From Sepioteuthis lessoniana (lineage: Eukaryota; Mollusca; Cephalopoda; Myopsida; Loliginidae), in NCBI GenBank assembly GCA_963585895.1, contig OY757924.1:63936028-64000027 (forward strand): a stretch of 64,000 nucleotides of DNA, given 5' to 3'. The notes beneath the pieces were generated by a model that made no database searches, had not been told where the DNA came from, and was given only the letters and a program-made list of their open reading frames with translations. A program made the position numbers and the translations under genes. Below are positions 10,427-22,296 of the stretch, one piece after another (the stretch's first letter is position 1; the number at the start of each line of letters is the position of its first letter).

Positions 10427-11063
10427 TGGGGATGTAAATTACACCGACTGCAACTCTGCAGAAGTGTAAGACCCCAACAAACGAGTGTCCTGGAGATGAC
10501 AATAAACTATCTGATTGTGAGGTTCCATTAAGGTGGAGCTTTGGGGAGTGTGGAGCACCCCTTCATTGCCATCGCTCCCTGGTCCACTCTGGTCCAGAGT
10601 AGTAGAACCTGATAGGGCCCTATCTATGGGTCAAATAGAACTAAAATGAGTACTTATGCTTAAGTAATTTTTTTTGAAATAGAATTGTTTTGATATTTAA
10701 CTGTGTGCGGAAAAAAACTATATTTATGCTAAACTGAATTATCTGAAATATAATTGTTTTGACATTTAACTGTGTATGGATAAAAACTATACTTATACTA
10801 AACTGAATTATTTGAAGTAGAACTGTTTGACTTGACTGAATAGTTTGAAATAGAATTTTTTTTGACAATTGACCTGTGTACATATATTTAAACTGCGTTC
10901 TTATGCTAAACTGATTTTTAAAAATGGAATTGCTTCTGACATTGAAACTGTACTTATGCTAAACTGAATTGTTTGAAATAGAACTGATTACTTGTATAAA
11001 ATGGATTTGGCATTAAATAACTTAAAAAGATTGATATGCCGTAAAACACAACCAACCAACTGA
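10427..11063 (+). repeat. S4 element with long internal array, inserted in L-R
   Basis: The head starts CCCAGTAGGCTGGGG and passes through ACACCGACTGCA and GAGGTTCCATTAAGG to GATAGGGCCCTATCTATGG. Five to six units of about 60-65 bases follow, each with a version of CTAAACTGAATTATTTGAAA. The tail reads ATGGATTTGGCATTAAATAA and ATTGATATGCCGTAAAAC. L-R sequence lies on both sides. Confidence 0.85.
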
Positions 11064-11300
11064 ATATTGCTGACTGTGGAATATGAGTATGACGTTGACA
11101 CCAGTAGGAGACGGTGCCATCTGAACGGTCTCTGAATACCTGGAAAATAGCCAGGGGGAATTGATAATCAGCCGAAGAAACAAAATCATCCAATCCCGAT
11201 CAGCTTGAATATTACAAAGCGTCCTGTAACCCGAAATTTCTTGCTGTCATTTTAACTAAATTAAAAGATTACCCGTTCAAATCGGTTTGGAAAACTCGCA
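11064..11300 (+). pseudogene. L-R retrotransposon, C-terminal region (right part)
   Basis: The frame reads through TLTPV, GAI and TVSEYLE, matching the 'VTVIPIVIGALGTV' region that follows the L-R endonuclease, then degenerate codons. It continues the relic at 10255-10426. Confidence 0.55.
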
Positions 11301-11544
11301 CAGAATGGAAATTATAAATAACACAATAGGGAATAATAAAATGAGTATAACGGAATAACTAAACTAACAAATAACAAAACAGCTTTTATATAGCCATGTA
11401 AATAAAAAAAACCTGCATAGATTGAACCCCGTTTTCCAGAATGCCCAACAAACTGGAACACACTTTCTATCATGCTTCGCTCGATATTATGAATGATTTA
11501 CTCACCGCATGGGAAGAACTAAGACCGATGATCTCATAGGTTTG

Positions 11545-12000
11545 ATGGAAGTCAAACATATATGATAACATAAAACTATTTTTTTCCAAGCAGCGGTCGT
11601 ATTCAAACTACTATATAGGCGTACCACTTGGATGATGACTAAGCTTATAGAGAAAAAAACCACAAAGGCAGTTGTACAAGGATGCTATAAGCTATATTAA
11701 ATAAATCTTAGAAGCAACATCCCACAAAACATTAACTGTAGGGTCATCAACCAACCATCTCGAAGACGATCCAAATCAGACAAACGAGACATGTGGGATA
11801 CTACTGGAGGAGCAAAGACGGACTCATTAGTAATGTTCTCCTATGGACCGATTCACACGGACGCACAAGTCTTGGACAAATAGCCAGAACTTATCTATAA
11901 CAGCTCTCTACTGAGACAAGATGTAGCCTGGAAGACCTGCCTAAAGGAATGGATGATAGGGACATATGGCCAGATTGAATTTAAGAAATGAGCCCACGTA
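11545..12000 (+). pseudogene. L-A fragment, plus arm of an inverted L-A pair
   Basis: Codons for KTIFFQAAVV, RRTTWMMTKL and a region like RQTRHVGYYWRSKD follow L-A order, with frame breaks. It shares private changes with the minus-strand fragment at 12240-12755, notably CTCGAAGACGATCCAAATCA, that other L-A copies lack. Confidence 0.75.
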
Positions 12001-12239
12001 ACTGACAGTTACCTAGGCTTATTAACTCTCTTTCTATGCAACCAAATCTTAAATATAATTTTATCATGTATATCTTTATTATTTATGTAGAAAACATGAT
12101 ATATGTATATATAGATGATATGGTATAATGAGCCAATGAATGATATAATTTATGAGAATGCGGTTTTATTCCTTCACCAAGAATATCTACGCCCTATTAC
12201 TTATTTCTATATTAATACTTCCATCACAGACACAATATA

Positions 12240-12755
12240 TCATCATCATGTCAAGCTACAGCCCGTATTTCCTAAATTCAATCTGGCCATCCGTCCCTAT
12301 CATCCATTTCTTTAGGGAGGTCTTCCAGGCTACATCCCGTGTCAGTAGAGATCTGTTATAGATAAGTTCTGGCTGTTCGTCCTAGATTTGCGTGTACGTG
12401 TGAATCGGTCCATAGCACAACATCGCTCATGAGTTCGTTCTTACTCCTCGAGCAGTGTCCCGCATGTCCTGTTCGTCTGATTTGGATCGTCTTCGAGATG
12501 GGTGGTTGATGACCGTACAGCTTGTGTTTTGTGGGATGTTGCCTCTAGGATTTGTTTAATATAGCTAATAGCATCCTTGTACAACTGCCTTCGTGTTTTT
12601 TTTTTTCTCTATAAGCTTTGTCAGCGTCCAAGTGGTACATCCATATAGTAGTTTGGATACGACCGCTGCTTGGAAAAAAATCGTTTTATGTTATCAGATA
12701 TGTTCGACTTCCATAAAACCGATAGCCTATCGATAGCTCATCACATTTGATTCCA
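12240..12755 (-). pseudogene. L-A fragment, minus arm of an inverted L-A pair
   Basis: The reverse complement follows the L-A C-terminal region from 'AIDRLS' to the end, with the (ATG)n tail at its low-coordinate side (ATCATCATCATG near 12240). It is closer to the fragment at 11545-12000 than to other L-A copies. Stops and a T-run insertion near 12597 break the frame. Confidence 0.75.
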
Positions 12756-13605
12756 CGTTATATCCCTTGTTATATCCATGAGAAAACACGATCAATTATA
12801 GAAATAAATAAATCAGCTGACTCGTCAGGATTATACTATCAGTGCTAAACAGTCAGACGTTTTGAATTAAGAAATATATCGAATCGAAGGAAATGCAATC
12901 TTGCCCGGTTTGTCTCTTAGTTAACACAGAATATCACTGGATTAGCGTGTGAATGTATGTATGTATATATATATATATATATGTATGTATATATATCACC
13001 TATGTCTTATCGGTTGCTTCGTGATTGAGGGACTGAATTGTTTTGTATTTGAAGATTGAATGCTACTCACGCCAACGAGAATGGCGGCAAGACCCCGGGT
13101 GGGACTCGCATATGAAAGGAGATTAGGTAGACGATAAAAAAAATTAAATAAAGGACGCAGAGTAATAAATAGAAAATATTTTTCATACGCAATCAATATA
13201 CTCATGGCTATACACCCATACGCACATACAAAGTATACAAAAGTATATGGATGATGATATCTATCAAACTGTACAGATATGCACACAGGTTAATCCTTCA
13301 TATGCGTAAATGACAAAAGCCAGGCACTCAACCGTACCAAACGTGAAGCCCAAATGGAGACATTTGCTCTTAATATTACTATCCCGGTTCTCGTGTTATC
13401 CCCTTCTTTGTTTAAATATGTAGATGTTTACACTAGTGCACAAACACGTGTTAGAAGTTTTTATCAAAAGTAAGGGACTGGGTGTGCTGTGTGAGTTATG
13501 GGAGAAAGGGGAATAAAATCTAACTTGATATCTTGGGTATTTGTTATTAAAATATTAGGTGTCCAAGACCACTGCATTTTTCTCCCATATTTTTGCTTAC
13601 AACTC
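12756..13605. other. Unassigned, with a short (TA)n tract
   Basis: TA and GTAT units at about 12955-12995. The minus-strand frame at 12996-13286 has no recognised motif. Confidence 0.4.
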
Positions 13606-13609
13606 CTGT

Positions 13610-14480
13610 TTTTCACGTCATAAACTTAGCACAGTTAAACAAATGATCGACAAGGAGCAATGAATAAACCTATTTTTTTATCCATTTGGAGAAAACTTCG
13701 TTACATGCACTTGAAATGCTTCAACAATTGTACAAACATTACACCATGTCGTGGGTAGAGGTTTTAGGGAGACAAGCAGTTAAGAGTACCACAAGAAAAT
13801 GAAATGATGCTACAAAAGTGGGAGGCTTTCAACAAACAGGGCAGAGTTCAATGTCAGACGGGTAAAGCACGTTGTGTGTGTTGATCATCGGTTAACGGAA
13901 TGATAGGAAGTCAGGTCGACCTGAAAAATAGACACTGTTTGAAAGGTTATCTTCTTCCATGCTATTCTTTCAAAGAGTGCAAAAGAACCACTCGAAAATG
14001 GTGCCATGACTGTTTATGATGATCAGAAGGGACACCATATGCAGGTGTATCAGGACATAATCGAGCGTCTTCAAACTAAACCAGACTTCCTTCATAATTT
14101 CAACCCTGGTGATGAGATGAGGATTTTTTCCACTCGAAAATCAAATGCCAGTGTAGTCAGTAAAGATGTCCAATATCGCTGAGACTTAAGGAAGATATTC
14201 CATGTCAAAATTCAATCATTTTTATCCCGTTCTTTGTCCGCGGTCAGTTCTAGCCTCTAGGACCAACGATCAATCAGGAAGTCCACAAGGACCCGCTACG
14301 TGAGAAGCCACATGGACTGTGGTAAGATAAATGATGGCTGCTTTATCATATCAATGCATCCGCTTACAATTTCCAGGGTATTTAACAGTTTCGGGCCAAA
14401 AGAAACATCGCTGAACTGCAACAAACTCTCTAAAGTGGATTTATCGAGTGAATCAATTTTAAGGCGTGGAAGCCATTAAG
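13610..14480 (+). pseudogene. Decayed mariner-like transposase of a second lineage
   Basis: Across shifting frames I read 'EMLQQLYKHYTMS' (helix-turn-helix region), 'SGRLST', 'RRVKHVVCVDHRLT', then 'YQDIIERLQTKPDFLHN' followed by 'GDE', which corresponds to the TGDE segment with the first catalytic Asp. Later 'AKRNIAELQQT' precedes the place where PYSPDL is expected. These blocks and their order are those of Tc1/mariner transposases of the mariner branch. Several stops and frameshifts make it non-functional. It differs from the mariner at 18, 42 and 58 kb, so it is an older, separate lineage. I could not fix its terminal repeats. Confidence 0.75.
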
Positions 14481-14535
14481 AGGTTGGTAGCGATAGAGCT
14501 GAGGGAAATCTCAAAAGATTATTTCCTATAATTTG

Positions 14536-15265
14536 CTTTAGTTTAGTGATGTATCAAATTTCGTTGGCTATTTAAAGCCTAATCTTTTTTATATAGAAAG
14601 GGTAAATATCTGATTGGTAACCATGTAGACTCATTTTTTTTTTTTTTTTTTTTTTTTTTTTGCATACAGTGAAATCGTTTCACGTATTTTTATGTAACAG
14701 TGACAGTTTAACATAATTCATCTTTTTGCACTCAATTAAATGGATATACATATGATTTGTAAGTGGATAATTTATTAGCTCACTAGTATTGCTATTGTTT
14801 TTACACAAATCATTTCCGTTGTCAAGGATTATCAATTCTATTCAATATTTATTATTTGTTTTCAGATTTTTGAGTGGCTGCAGTTATTGCTATAAACACT
14901 ATTTCTTCTATTCAACTTTAATCATTTGTTTGCACACAAATAAATGGTTTCAAGTATTGCTATGTATCACAAAAAATTCAGTTAAACATCAGTCATTTGT
15001 TTACACACAGTAAATTGTTCAACAGTAATATCTCTGACAATTCAATTTAGTATAAGTCATTTATTTGAACTCAGTTTAAATATCAACCAATATTTTTGAC
15101 AGATTAATAGGACCCTATTTGGTGCAACCGCTGTGCGCTACAGTGGGCCTGAGAGCCATGTCAATGAATGGGGTACTCTACATTTCTCAGATCTCCAAGA
15201 CTGGTGCCTCACGATCAGATATTTTTAGTGTCACATACAGGAAACTCTTAAGGCTTTTAGTCAAC
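14536..15265 (-). repeat. S4 element, long copy with internal array
   Basis: On the plus strand it starts with the reversed tail (GATGTATCAAATTTCGTTGG, GGCTATTTAAAGCC) and passes a 28-base T run at about 14634-14661. Several units of about 70 bases follow, such as CATCAGTCATTTGTTTACAC and TATTGCTATGTATCAC. It ends in the reversed head (ATAGGACCCTATTTGGTGC, CTCACGATCAGAT). Confidence 0.8.
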
Positions 15266-15612
15266 TGGGTTCTTTCCTGTAGTGCACAGAAGAATTGAAA
15301 GTAAAGATTTTAAAGTCTATCAGACTCGAGGGAGAATACATTAAAGAGGAAATCATGTAGTGATTGGATTTGAAATAAATTGTTTGTGACGAGTTTTTTT
15401 ACTATTCGCACAAACATCGTATGAGGGAAGTCTAAATCTTACTATCACTCTTCTAGACAATGGTAAAATGTAAATCACACTAGGTTCTTTCGATTTTGTA
15501 TGGCAACCAATCTAGGAAAAAGAAAACTCTGAATTCAAATGGTTAAACTATGCTTGAAAATTAACCCTGTGTACCATCATGACAGATCAGAGGGGTTGGT
15601 TAAACTCATAAA

Positions 15613-15654
<42 letters not shown>

Positions 15655-15973
15655 CAAACTAAAATGAGTGTACTATTCCTGTGTTATCAATGCATGAAAA
15701 ATTATGCTTGTTACTGCGTTAATCTTCACTGATATACACAAATACCTGCATTGTCCGTCCAGAACTTCGCATCTTAAATTGAACTGATGTACTCATTATA
15801 ACGCTGACCATGTATATGTGCTATATTTATATAAATAATGGGAGAGAAGATGTATACGAAAAGAAACTTACGTTTGAAGACGTGGGATTAAATAAAGTGT
15901 TCCAATTCTGACAAGCAGAGCAGGATACAAACTATATCTCCTTCTGTGCGGTTCATTTTAATTAGAAATTCCA

Positions 15974-16005
<32 letters not shown>

Positions 16006-16240
16006 AAACGAAAAAAAAAAAAAGTATCACTATACTCAGAGGGAAGTTTGTTGGAAGTGATATTTTTCATATATTCAAATAATTTATTTTTCAGAAATTG
16101 ACATAAAAATCTATTACTTCCTACCAACTTTACTCTCGGAAGTTTTTTTTTCCTAAATTTTATTTTACTTTTTCGTTTCTTAATAACAAGCAACGGTGTA
16201 AATGAGATAAGGGATATTAGAAAATAATTATTTTACTCTG
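15266..16240. other. Unassigned, with an S2 remnant and (TA)n tracts
   Basis: At about 15465-15605 (plus) the phrases CACTAGGTTCTTTCGATTTT, AAAGAAAACTCTGAATTCAA and AGAGGGGTTGGTTAAAC match the 3' half of S2. (TA)n tracts lie at 15618-15652 and 15989-16003. The minus-strand frame at 15888-16193 shows no motif. Confidence 0.55.
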
Positions 16241-16244
16241 TGTG

Positions 16245-16344
16245 TATATATATATATATATACCGTTGGAAGCTATCAAGTTTGACTTCGGAAATAGTCT
16301 ATTCAATGGAACATAAAAATTTAAAAAATAATTGTTTCCGTGCT

Positions 16345-16378
<34 letters not shown>

Positions 16379-16432
16379 TACCGTCGGACGATATAAAATT
16401 TGACTTTAGATAGACAGTCAATAGAATGGAAA
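16245..16432. repeat. Two diverged direct repeats, each led by (TA)n
   Basis: A (TA)n tract ends at 16262 and is followed by 'ACCGTTGGAAGCTATCAAG'. A second (TA)n tract ends near 16380 and is followed by 'CCGTCGGACGATATAAAAT'. Both then read 'TTTGACTT', with a similar 'AATGGAA' end. The pair looks like a local duplication of about 50 bases plus its TA leader. Confidence 0.55.
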
Positions 16433-16722
16433 AAAAACCCTATTTATCTTGTAGTGTATGCATAGCGGTTAAATTAACGTTGGGAAAATCCTTATTTTGG
16501 AACATGAATAGATATTGCTTTGTACGTATGATCATTTATTTAACCCAACTATTTCAGCCGTGAATATAAATTTAAATTGAAACACAGTATAAGACTTCTA
16601 CTATGTATTTCCTTATCAGCATTTATCTACAAATACAAAGTGCATATATGGTATTTATACGTGAGTAACTTAATGAAAAAAAAAAGGGATTTCTTTAAAC
16701 GAAAGCAAAATAATGTATTCGA

Positions 16723-16754
<32 letters not shown>

Positions 16755-17590
16755 TCGGATTTCAATATTCCGCTTTATGCCGTAATTCTTCTTAGCTTTG
16801 TCAAAATTTCTTCATGTTGCTAAAAAAAAACTATTTCAGTAGTCAATTTTCTATGATATTTCTATTCCGTTTTGAATCGTCCGCAAACTATGTGTATAGG
16901 CCCTTCCCTACAATAACGAGTATCTTAGAGTGAATATATTCATGTGTATGCAAGTCTTTGTCGGCGTATGTGGCTCTGTTTGCTGTAACGATAACGAATC
17001 TCTGTACATGCCGAGATGCGTGCGAATATGAAAAAGATATGCAATTGAATAGAAAAATGAGGAATCGATACAAAAGAGAACTAAGAATAGATATTGGCAA
17101 AAAAGAAGAGGACGACACGACTATATTAGCAATCCGTCTAGAACCGAGGGAAACTTATAACTGTTAGAAATCTAACTCGTTAGAGAGGCGGCACACGTTA
17201 GATTTTCAGGCTGCTTGTCGATGAAAGCTGAATTCTTGGGTGGTACCTTGTAAAAAAGGCAATAAAAAGAAAGAAAAATAAAATAGTATAAAGGCGAGTA
17301 AACAAGTGTGTCGTATACTGGAGAGTGCGAGCAAGAAACAGATGATCAGCTATTTCTCAATATAAAAGTCCTCGATTTACTGATGTCTGCTTGACCACAA
17401 TAACCCTAAAGTAATTGTGATATTCATGGAGCTTATTTATCATCTTCTATACGAGATTAATTCTAATTACGCTTGCTCTAATCACAATATGTCAAGTAGG
17501 AGAAGAATAATTGTATAGTGACCTCAGAAGCCCCCAAAATGACACACTTTTTTTTAGTGAGAAACATTAAAAACTCAACCCAAAGTGTGC
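16433..17590. other. Unassigned AT-rich sequence
   Basis: A (TA)n tract at 16725-16749. The overlapping frames at 16888-17167 on both strands carry no recognised motif. Confidence 0.4.
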
Positions 17591-17629
<39 letters not shown>

Positions 17630-18166
17630 TGTGTGATCAGGCAGTAGTACAGCGGGAACAGACAGTAGCTTATTGGTCGAACTTTATAATGTGATAGTTT
17701 TAAAGCCATTTTGATGTTAGGTTTACACCATCACAAACGGTATATAAGTAAAACAATGCGATGGACATACACACTCTCTCTCTCACACGTATACACTTAT
17801 AATCAGAGGGGAAACTCCTGTAGCAACTCTTATGAAGCTATTACGTTCAATTTCACACTTGGAAGATTTATGAACCGCTTTATACCCCATTTATGCCTTC
17901 AATAATATCACTAGTATTCGTCTACAAGGAAGCCTTTCTCATATAGTACTCAACAAATTTATATGCTTTCCGGAAATATCAATTTACTGATGAACTTTAC
18001 GTGGTAAATATACATATAGTCATCCAAAGACAGTTTCTTTGTATCACAAAACTTCTGTGTCGCTAATTCCATGAGATGCTTCAAGCTGGAAATGAAACCC
18101 GGCCGACTTTACATCAGTCGAACATGCCACTCTGAAATCGGACACTTATATATATGTATACATCTG
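17591..18166. other. (TA)n tract and unassigned sequence
   Basis: (TA)n at 17593-17626 followed by GT repeats. No gene supported. Confidence 0.4.
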
Positions 18167-18168
18167 TA

Positions 18169-18645
18169 CGAGGATCATTAAATAAGATTGGACACTTTTA
18201 TTGATAGTACACACATGATACTCTAGTCCCCTTCGAAGTAATCTCCTCCGGCTGCAATGCATTTGTCATACAGTTCCAACAAGTTCTGCAAGGGCCGATT
18301 GTGTGAGGGTGTCAATGACCTTCGTCACAGCCTCTTTCATCTCCTCAATTATCTCATAACGACAGCCTCTTATCTTAGGGAATAACCAAAAGTCACAGGG
18401 AACAAGGTCTGGACTATAGGGAGGGTGCCGAACTATCTTGATGCTCATCTTGGTCGAATAGTCTGTGACACAGAATTGAATTGTGAACTGGTGCATTGCC
18501 CTCCTAGAAATGCCACTGACCCGATTTACAGAGTGCTGACCTCTTCCGATGGAATCTCTTCCTGAACTCCCTTAAAACCTCAATATAGTAACCCTAAGCC
18601 TTTGTCCAATCAACTCTGGTCGATCAATTTCCTTACTCTTCTTTG
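18169..18645 (-). mobile_element. Mariner element, 5' side missing
   Basis: The left terminus follows TA at 18167-18168 and reads CGAGGATCATTAAATAAG, as in the other copies. The minus-strand frame at 18266-18496 contains HPPYSPDLVPCDFWLFPK, the mariner block with the third catalytic acidic residue, then EEMKEAVTKVIDTLT. It carries the same internal junction as the copies at 42.4 and 57.9 kb. Similarity stops near 18645, where the 5' end should follow, so the copy is broken there. Confidence 0.85.
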
Positions 18646-20499
18646 TAGGATTTAAGGAAGTTTGAAATATTTCAACATTGGGGTTGGGTGTTTTAAATTT
18701 GGAGTCGTAGTTGATGGGTGAGTTTGAATTTTCAAAGGTGTTCTATGTGTTTTGTGTGTTTATGAATAATGCTTGAATATTGCATATTTTGTACCACTAC
18801 GGGTCCCAAATAGAGGGTTTTAATGTTACTGCACCAAATAAGTTTTGTATCGTTATGCACCAAATGGACGGTTGAAACTTTGGCGTCAAAAAAGATGACA
18901 CACAAAACTTTGTTCTTTACAGCATTTTTAGTAGTCACCGGGAGAAAGACAAAGAGTATGAAAACTGAGTCGCCCACAATATCTACAGAAAGAGAAACAG
19001 CCTATCATGAGGAGAGAGAAAGAGGTCACCGACCTTGAATTTTCTTTGACGTTTACACTTCTAGTTCTAACAAGTGCTACCTGGTTGGGATCTGTCTTCA
19101 CCGATGGGCATCCGGGCTTCACCTGCTCTTTATATCGTCTCTAGCTTGTGATCAGCTCTCGTCTTTACCTCGTCACATCTCCGAGCCAACTAATTTTCAA
19201 ACAAGAGTCGTCCTTTTACTTCGACCAGGTGCTTAAGAGATAAACATATGTCTCCTTGGTGTCCACACCTTTGCAGAAGATTTGGGGCCTCATATTTTTC
19301 TAGTCATGTTTCATTGCCGTAGTGATTCACCTATAACTGGCTGACTTCTAACTAGTGCGTTGGCCTGACTCATTTCAGTCAGCTGGCTGCTCAGTGTACT
19401 CACTCTCTGCTTTTACGTTTTATAATTTTTTCTTCTCTCTCTCCTTCTCCAAATTTTGTCTCCATAATTTGGATCAATCACATCACGTTACGGTTCATCT
19501 AATTTATAATTTTTTAACATTTGATTTCTATGATTTAAATTGATTGTGTTGTTTTCGTTATTTAAGTGTATAGAACATCAATAAACAGCACTCACCTTCA
19601 CAAGCCAAAAGTAACATGGCTGCCTCCTTGGAAAAGCTAGCCAGCTAAAGCTCACCTCTTTTATTGAAGAGTGCACGAGCAGCATGTGGATTGGCTCACT
19701 TTACAAGAATAAACCTATCCAACACATTTGCATGAGTTGTATCCATTCATCTACTTATTTTCAACCAAATTACTCAGAGAGAATTTTGGACACACTCTGC
19801 TTGAGTTAACCAATATTCTACACAGTGGATGGTTATATATCAAGAGGGATGTTCTCTAGTTTTTAATGAAATATATCTGTATATATTCGATAATTATAAT
19901 GATGGATAGATGTACGGTGCTCTGTTATTTTTAAACATTTTAGACAATTTCTTCAAATATTTGTCTTATATTTGTTTATTATTAGTATATATTACTTTCA
20001 ATATTTGGGTGGTTAATCTACAAGAATTTCAAATATTCGGATTTCGGTATTCTGTTCATTTTCTCAAACAAATACGTGTTTCATTAGTTTGCATTGATGA
20101 AACCGCATTGTTTTCAAAATCCATCGAATGTGAAGTAAATTACTCTATTTGCTGAAATAATGGAGGAGTCACGCTAAAACCACTGGTTCCGGACTGATCT
20201 CCGACGTTCGGCAGGCGATCTTCTTTTCAAGTCAGTGACCTAGAAACAGCGTGCTATGTAAAAGACCTGAGGCCTCTGTACCAGACAAGAAAAAGCTACA
20301 TAAATAACATCGTCCTGGAGTTGCTCATTATGTAATTGACAGTCGTGTTTCTATCGACAGGTCCTCTGTATTTCCTATTTACTGTCCCTATGTAAATAGA
20401 GATTATTACATTCCTTTTCGTTTTTTGTCTGTCATAATATACATAGTTATTTTTCTTCATAGCTTTTGGCATCGTTTTGGAAACCACCTTTCCGTTCCT
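18646..20499. other. Unassigned 1.85-kb stretch
   Basis: Mixed composition. A somewhat GC-richer part at 19030-19400 leads to an AATAAA near 19580, which could be part of an old LTR or a 3' end, but no paired copy or target duplication was found. Small frames at 18732-19122 and 19910-20155 have no recognised motif. Confidence 0.35.

Positions 20500-20571
<72 letters not shown>
20500..20571. repeat. (TTC)n then (TTA)n microsatellite
   Basis: About nine TTC units pass into about fourteen TTA units. The TTA part is the 3' tail of the minus-strand L-R copy to its right. The Asn, Lys, Ser and Tyr homopolymer frames across it are artefacts. Confidence 0.9.
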
Positions 20572-20700
20572 TACTCCTTGAGAATTTTTCACATAATCGT
20601 AAGCTAAGGTTCTTTCACTGGAGTTTGAATGACAGCAAGTCTCCTCAAGTCTCAAGGAGTCTTCTCAGTATTTTGGCCGATCTAATTAATGCTAAAGTTT
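20572..20700 (-). pseudogene. L-R fragment, 3' end only
   Basis: On the minus strand this is the L-R 3' end: codons of the 'ARILRRVLE' type, 'GDLLSF', then the 3' untranslated block ending near the (TAA)n tail. It is truncated after about 120 bases and a second L-R copy with its own tail follows. Confidence 0.7.
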
Positions 20701-20724
20701 TATTATTATCATTTTATTTTCTCA

Positions 20725-21716
20725 TTGAGAGTTTTCTAATCAGTGTTAGCTGATGGTCATTCATTGGAGTCTGAGTGAGAGAAAGTCTCCTCAAGTCTTC
20801 AGGACCCTTCTCAGTATTCTGGCCTTTCTCAAGAATGCAGTAGTCTCGATGGTTTCCGCTCGTCCTCTTCTTTCCCAGTCCTTCATTCCCTTAACTAATC
20901 ATTCGGTGACTGTTACAAAAGCATCAATAACAATTACTTTAATTACTGTTCCAAACGCCCCAATCACAATTAGTATAATTGTCACTTTCATGTCCCATGT
21001 TTTTTTCAATTCTATAGTAAGGTCAAGGTACTTATCTCTCTTTTCACATTCTTTCAGTTTTATTCTTTGGTCAACCGGGAGAGCAAAGTCGATAATTTTG
21101 CAGATTTTTTTTTTTTGTTGATTATTAGGTCTGGTCTTCTGACCGAGATTAGGTGATCTGTTTGTATGTCAAAGTCCTATAGGAGTTTGTGTTTGTTCGT
21201 ATTTTCTTGTACAGGTACTGGGTTGTGCATATACCATTTGTTGGCATGGTCAAATTTAAATTTTTTGCAAATTTCCCAGTGGATCACCTTGCCCACCCAG
21301 TCGTGTCTAGCCTCGTACTCATTCTGTGCCAGTTTGTAGCATCCGCTTATTTAGTGATTGATGGTTTCATCTATGTCATAACATAGCCTACATTTGCTAT
21401 TTTGTTGCGTCTTACCTATTCTCGCCTTGATATGATTGGTTTATATGGCGCTGTTTTGTGCTGCCATCAGGAGAGATTCTATTTCTCTTTTAAAGGTTCT
21501 TTTTCGTAGCCATGTCCAGGTTTTGTCATGTGAGATGTTGTTTATTAGTCGTTCAAAACGCCCATGAAGTTGTTTTTCTTCACATTTTTGTTTCCTAGTT
21601 TGTTTGTTTTTAATTCTGTTATTTATCGTGTTGTCAGTATTGTTTCTGATGGCCGTAATCAGTCCTCGTTCGTGCTTTTCTATGTAGTCTTCGAGTCGTT
21701 GTATGGATGTGTCATA
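20725..21716 (-). pseudogene. L-R non-LTR retrotransposon, CCHC and restriction-like endonuclease end
   Basis: The longest C-terminal L-R relic. Read on the minus strand it gives CRLCYDIDETINH, then SGCYKLAQNEY with a stop before it (CCHC spacing C-x2-C-x8-H-x4-C). HDWVGKVIHWEICKK, WYMHNPVPVQEN, FDIQTDHLISVRRPDLI, CKIIDFALPVDQR and KVTIILIVIGAFGTV follow. The RRPD and later D-x-A residues fit the restriction-like endonuclease of R2/R4-type LINEs. Two stops are visible. The segment upstream of CCHC (to 21716) is the linker after the polymerase. The tail side joins the (TTA)-rich stretch near 20700. Confidence 0.85.
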
Positions 21717-21734
21717 TTATAATTATTATTATGT

Positions 21735-21767
21735 TTATACTCCTTACGAGTTTTTCACGCCAGCGTT
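21735..21767 (-). pseudogene. L-R 3' tip, separated by an S4 insertion
   Basis: CTTACGAGTTTTTCACGCCA is the reversed L-R 3' end, next to an (ATT)n tail at 21717-21734. It resumes at 22297 on the far side of S4. Confidence 0.7.
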
Positions 21768-22296
21768 CGTGTCCCAGTCGGCTCGGACTGCAGAATATAC
21801 TGACTATATCTCTACTGTAGGCTAAGACATCCCCAGTGAGTGTCCTTGATATGAAATTGAACAATCTAATTGTGAGGCTCAAATAATTTTGAAGCTTTGG
21901 GGAATGCGCTCTAACTATTTACTGCCATCTCTCCTAGACCCACTCGGACCCAGACTGGGAGCACCTAATAGGGTCCTATCTGTAGGTCAAAAAGAAATAA
22001 ACTGTGTGCTTATGCTAAAGAGAATTGCTTGAAATAGAACTGTTTCGACATTATCTTCATGTAAATAAATGACTGATGTTTAATTGAATTGTTAGTGATA
22101 CATAGCAATACTTAGAACCATTTATCTTTTTTGATTAAACTGAATAGTTTGTTATAGAACTGTTTATGACATTTAAACTGCGTACTTTAACTAAGCTGAA
22201 TTGTTTGAAATAGAACTGTTTATATGTATAAAAATAGATTTAGCATTTAATAATCTACAATGGTTAATGTCATAAAACAAAACTAAACCAAACCAA
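21768..22296 (+). repeat. S4 element inserted in an L-R copy
   Basis: Starts GTGTCCCAGTCGGCTCGG and contains ATATACTGACTATATCTC, GGGTCCTATCTGTAGGTC and internal units. It ends ATAGATTTAGCATTTAATAA followed by a GTTAATGTCATAAAAC tail. The L-R 3' end is cut at 'CCAGCGTT' and resumes at 'GGTTAGCAGATG', so the host copy can be rejoined across it. Confidence 0.85.

Noticed and set aside
19030-19600. 3' end of a host gene or LTR with AATAAA
   Set aside because: Polyadenylation-like words are frequent by chance here, and no upstream coding sequence with recognisable motifs exists.
20296-20753. Frames with long Asn, Lys, Ser and Tyr runs
   Set aside because: They are translations of the (TTC)n and (TTA)n microsatellite.
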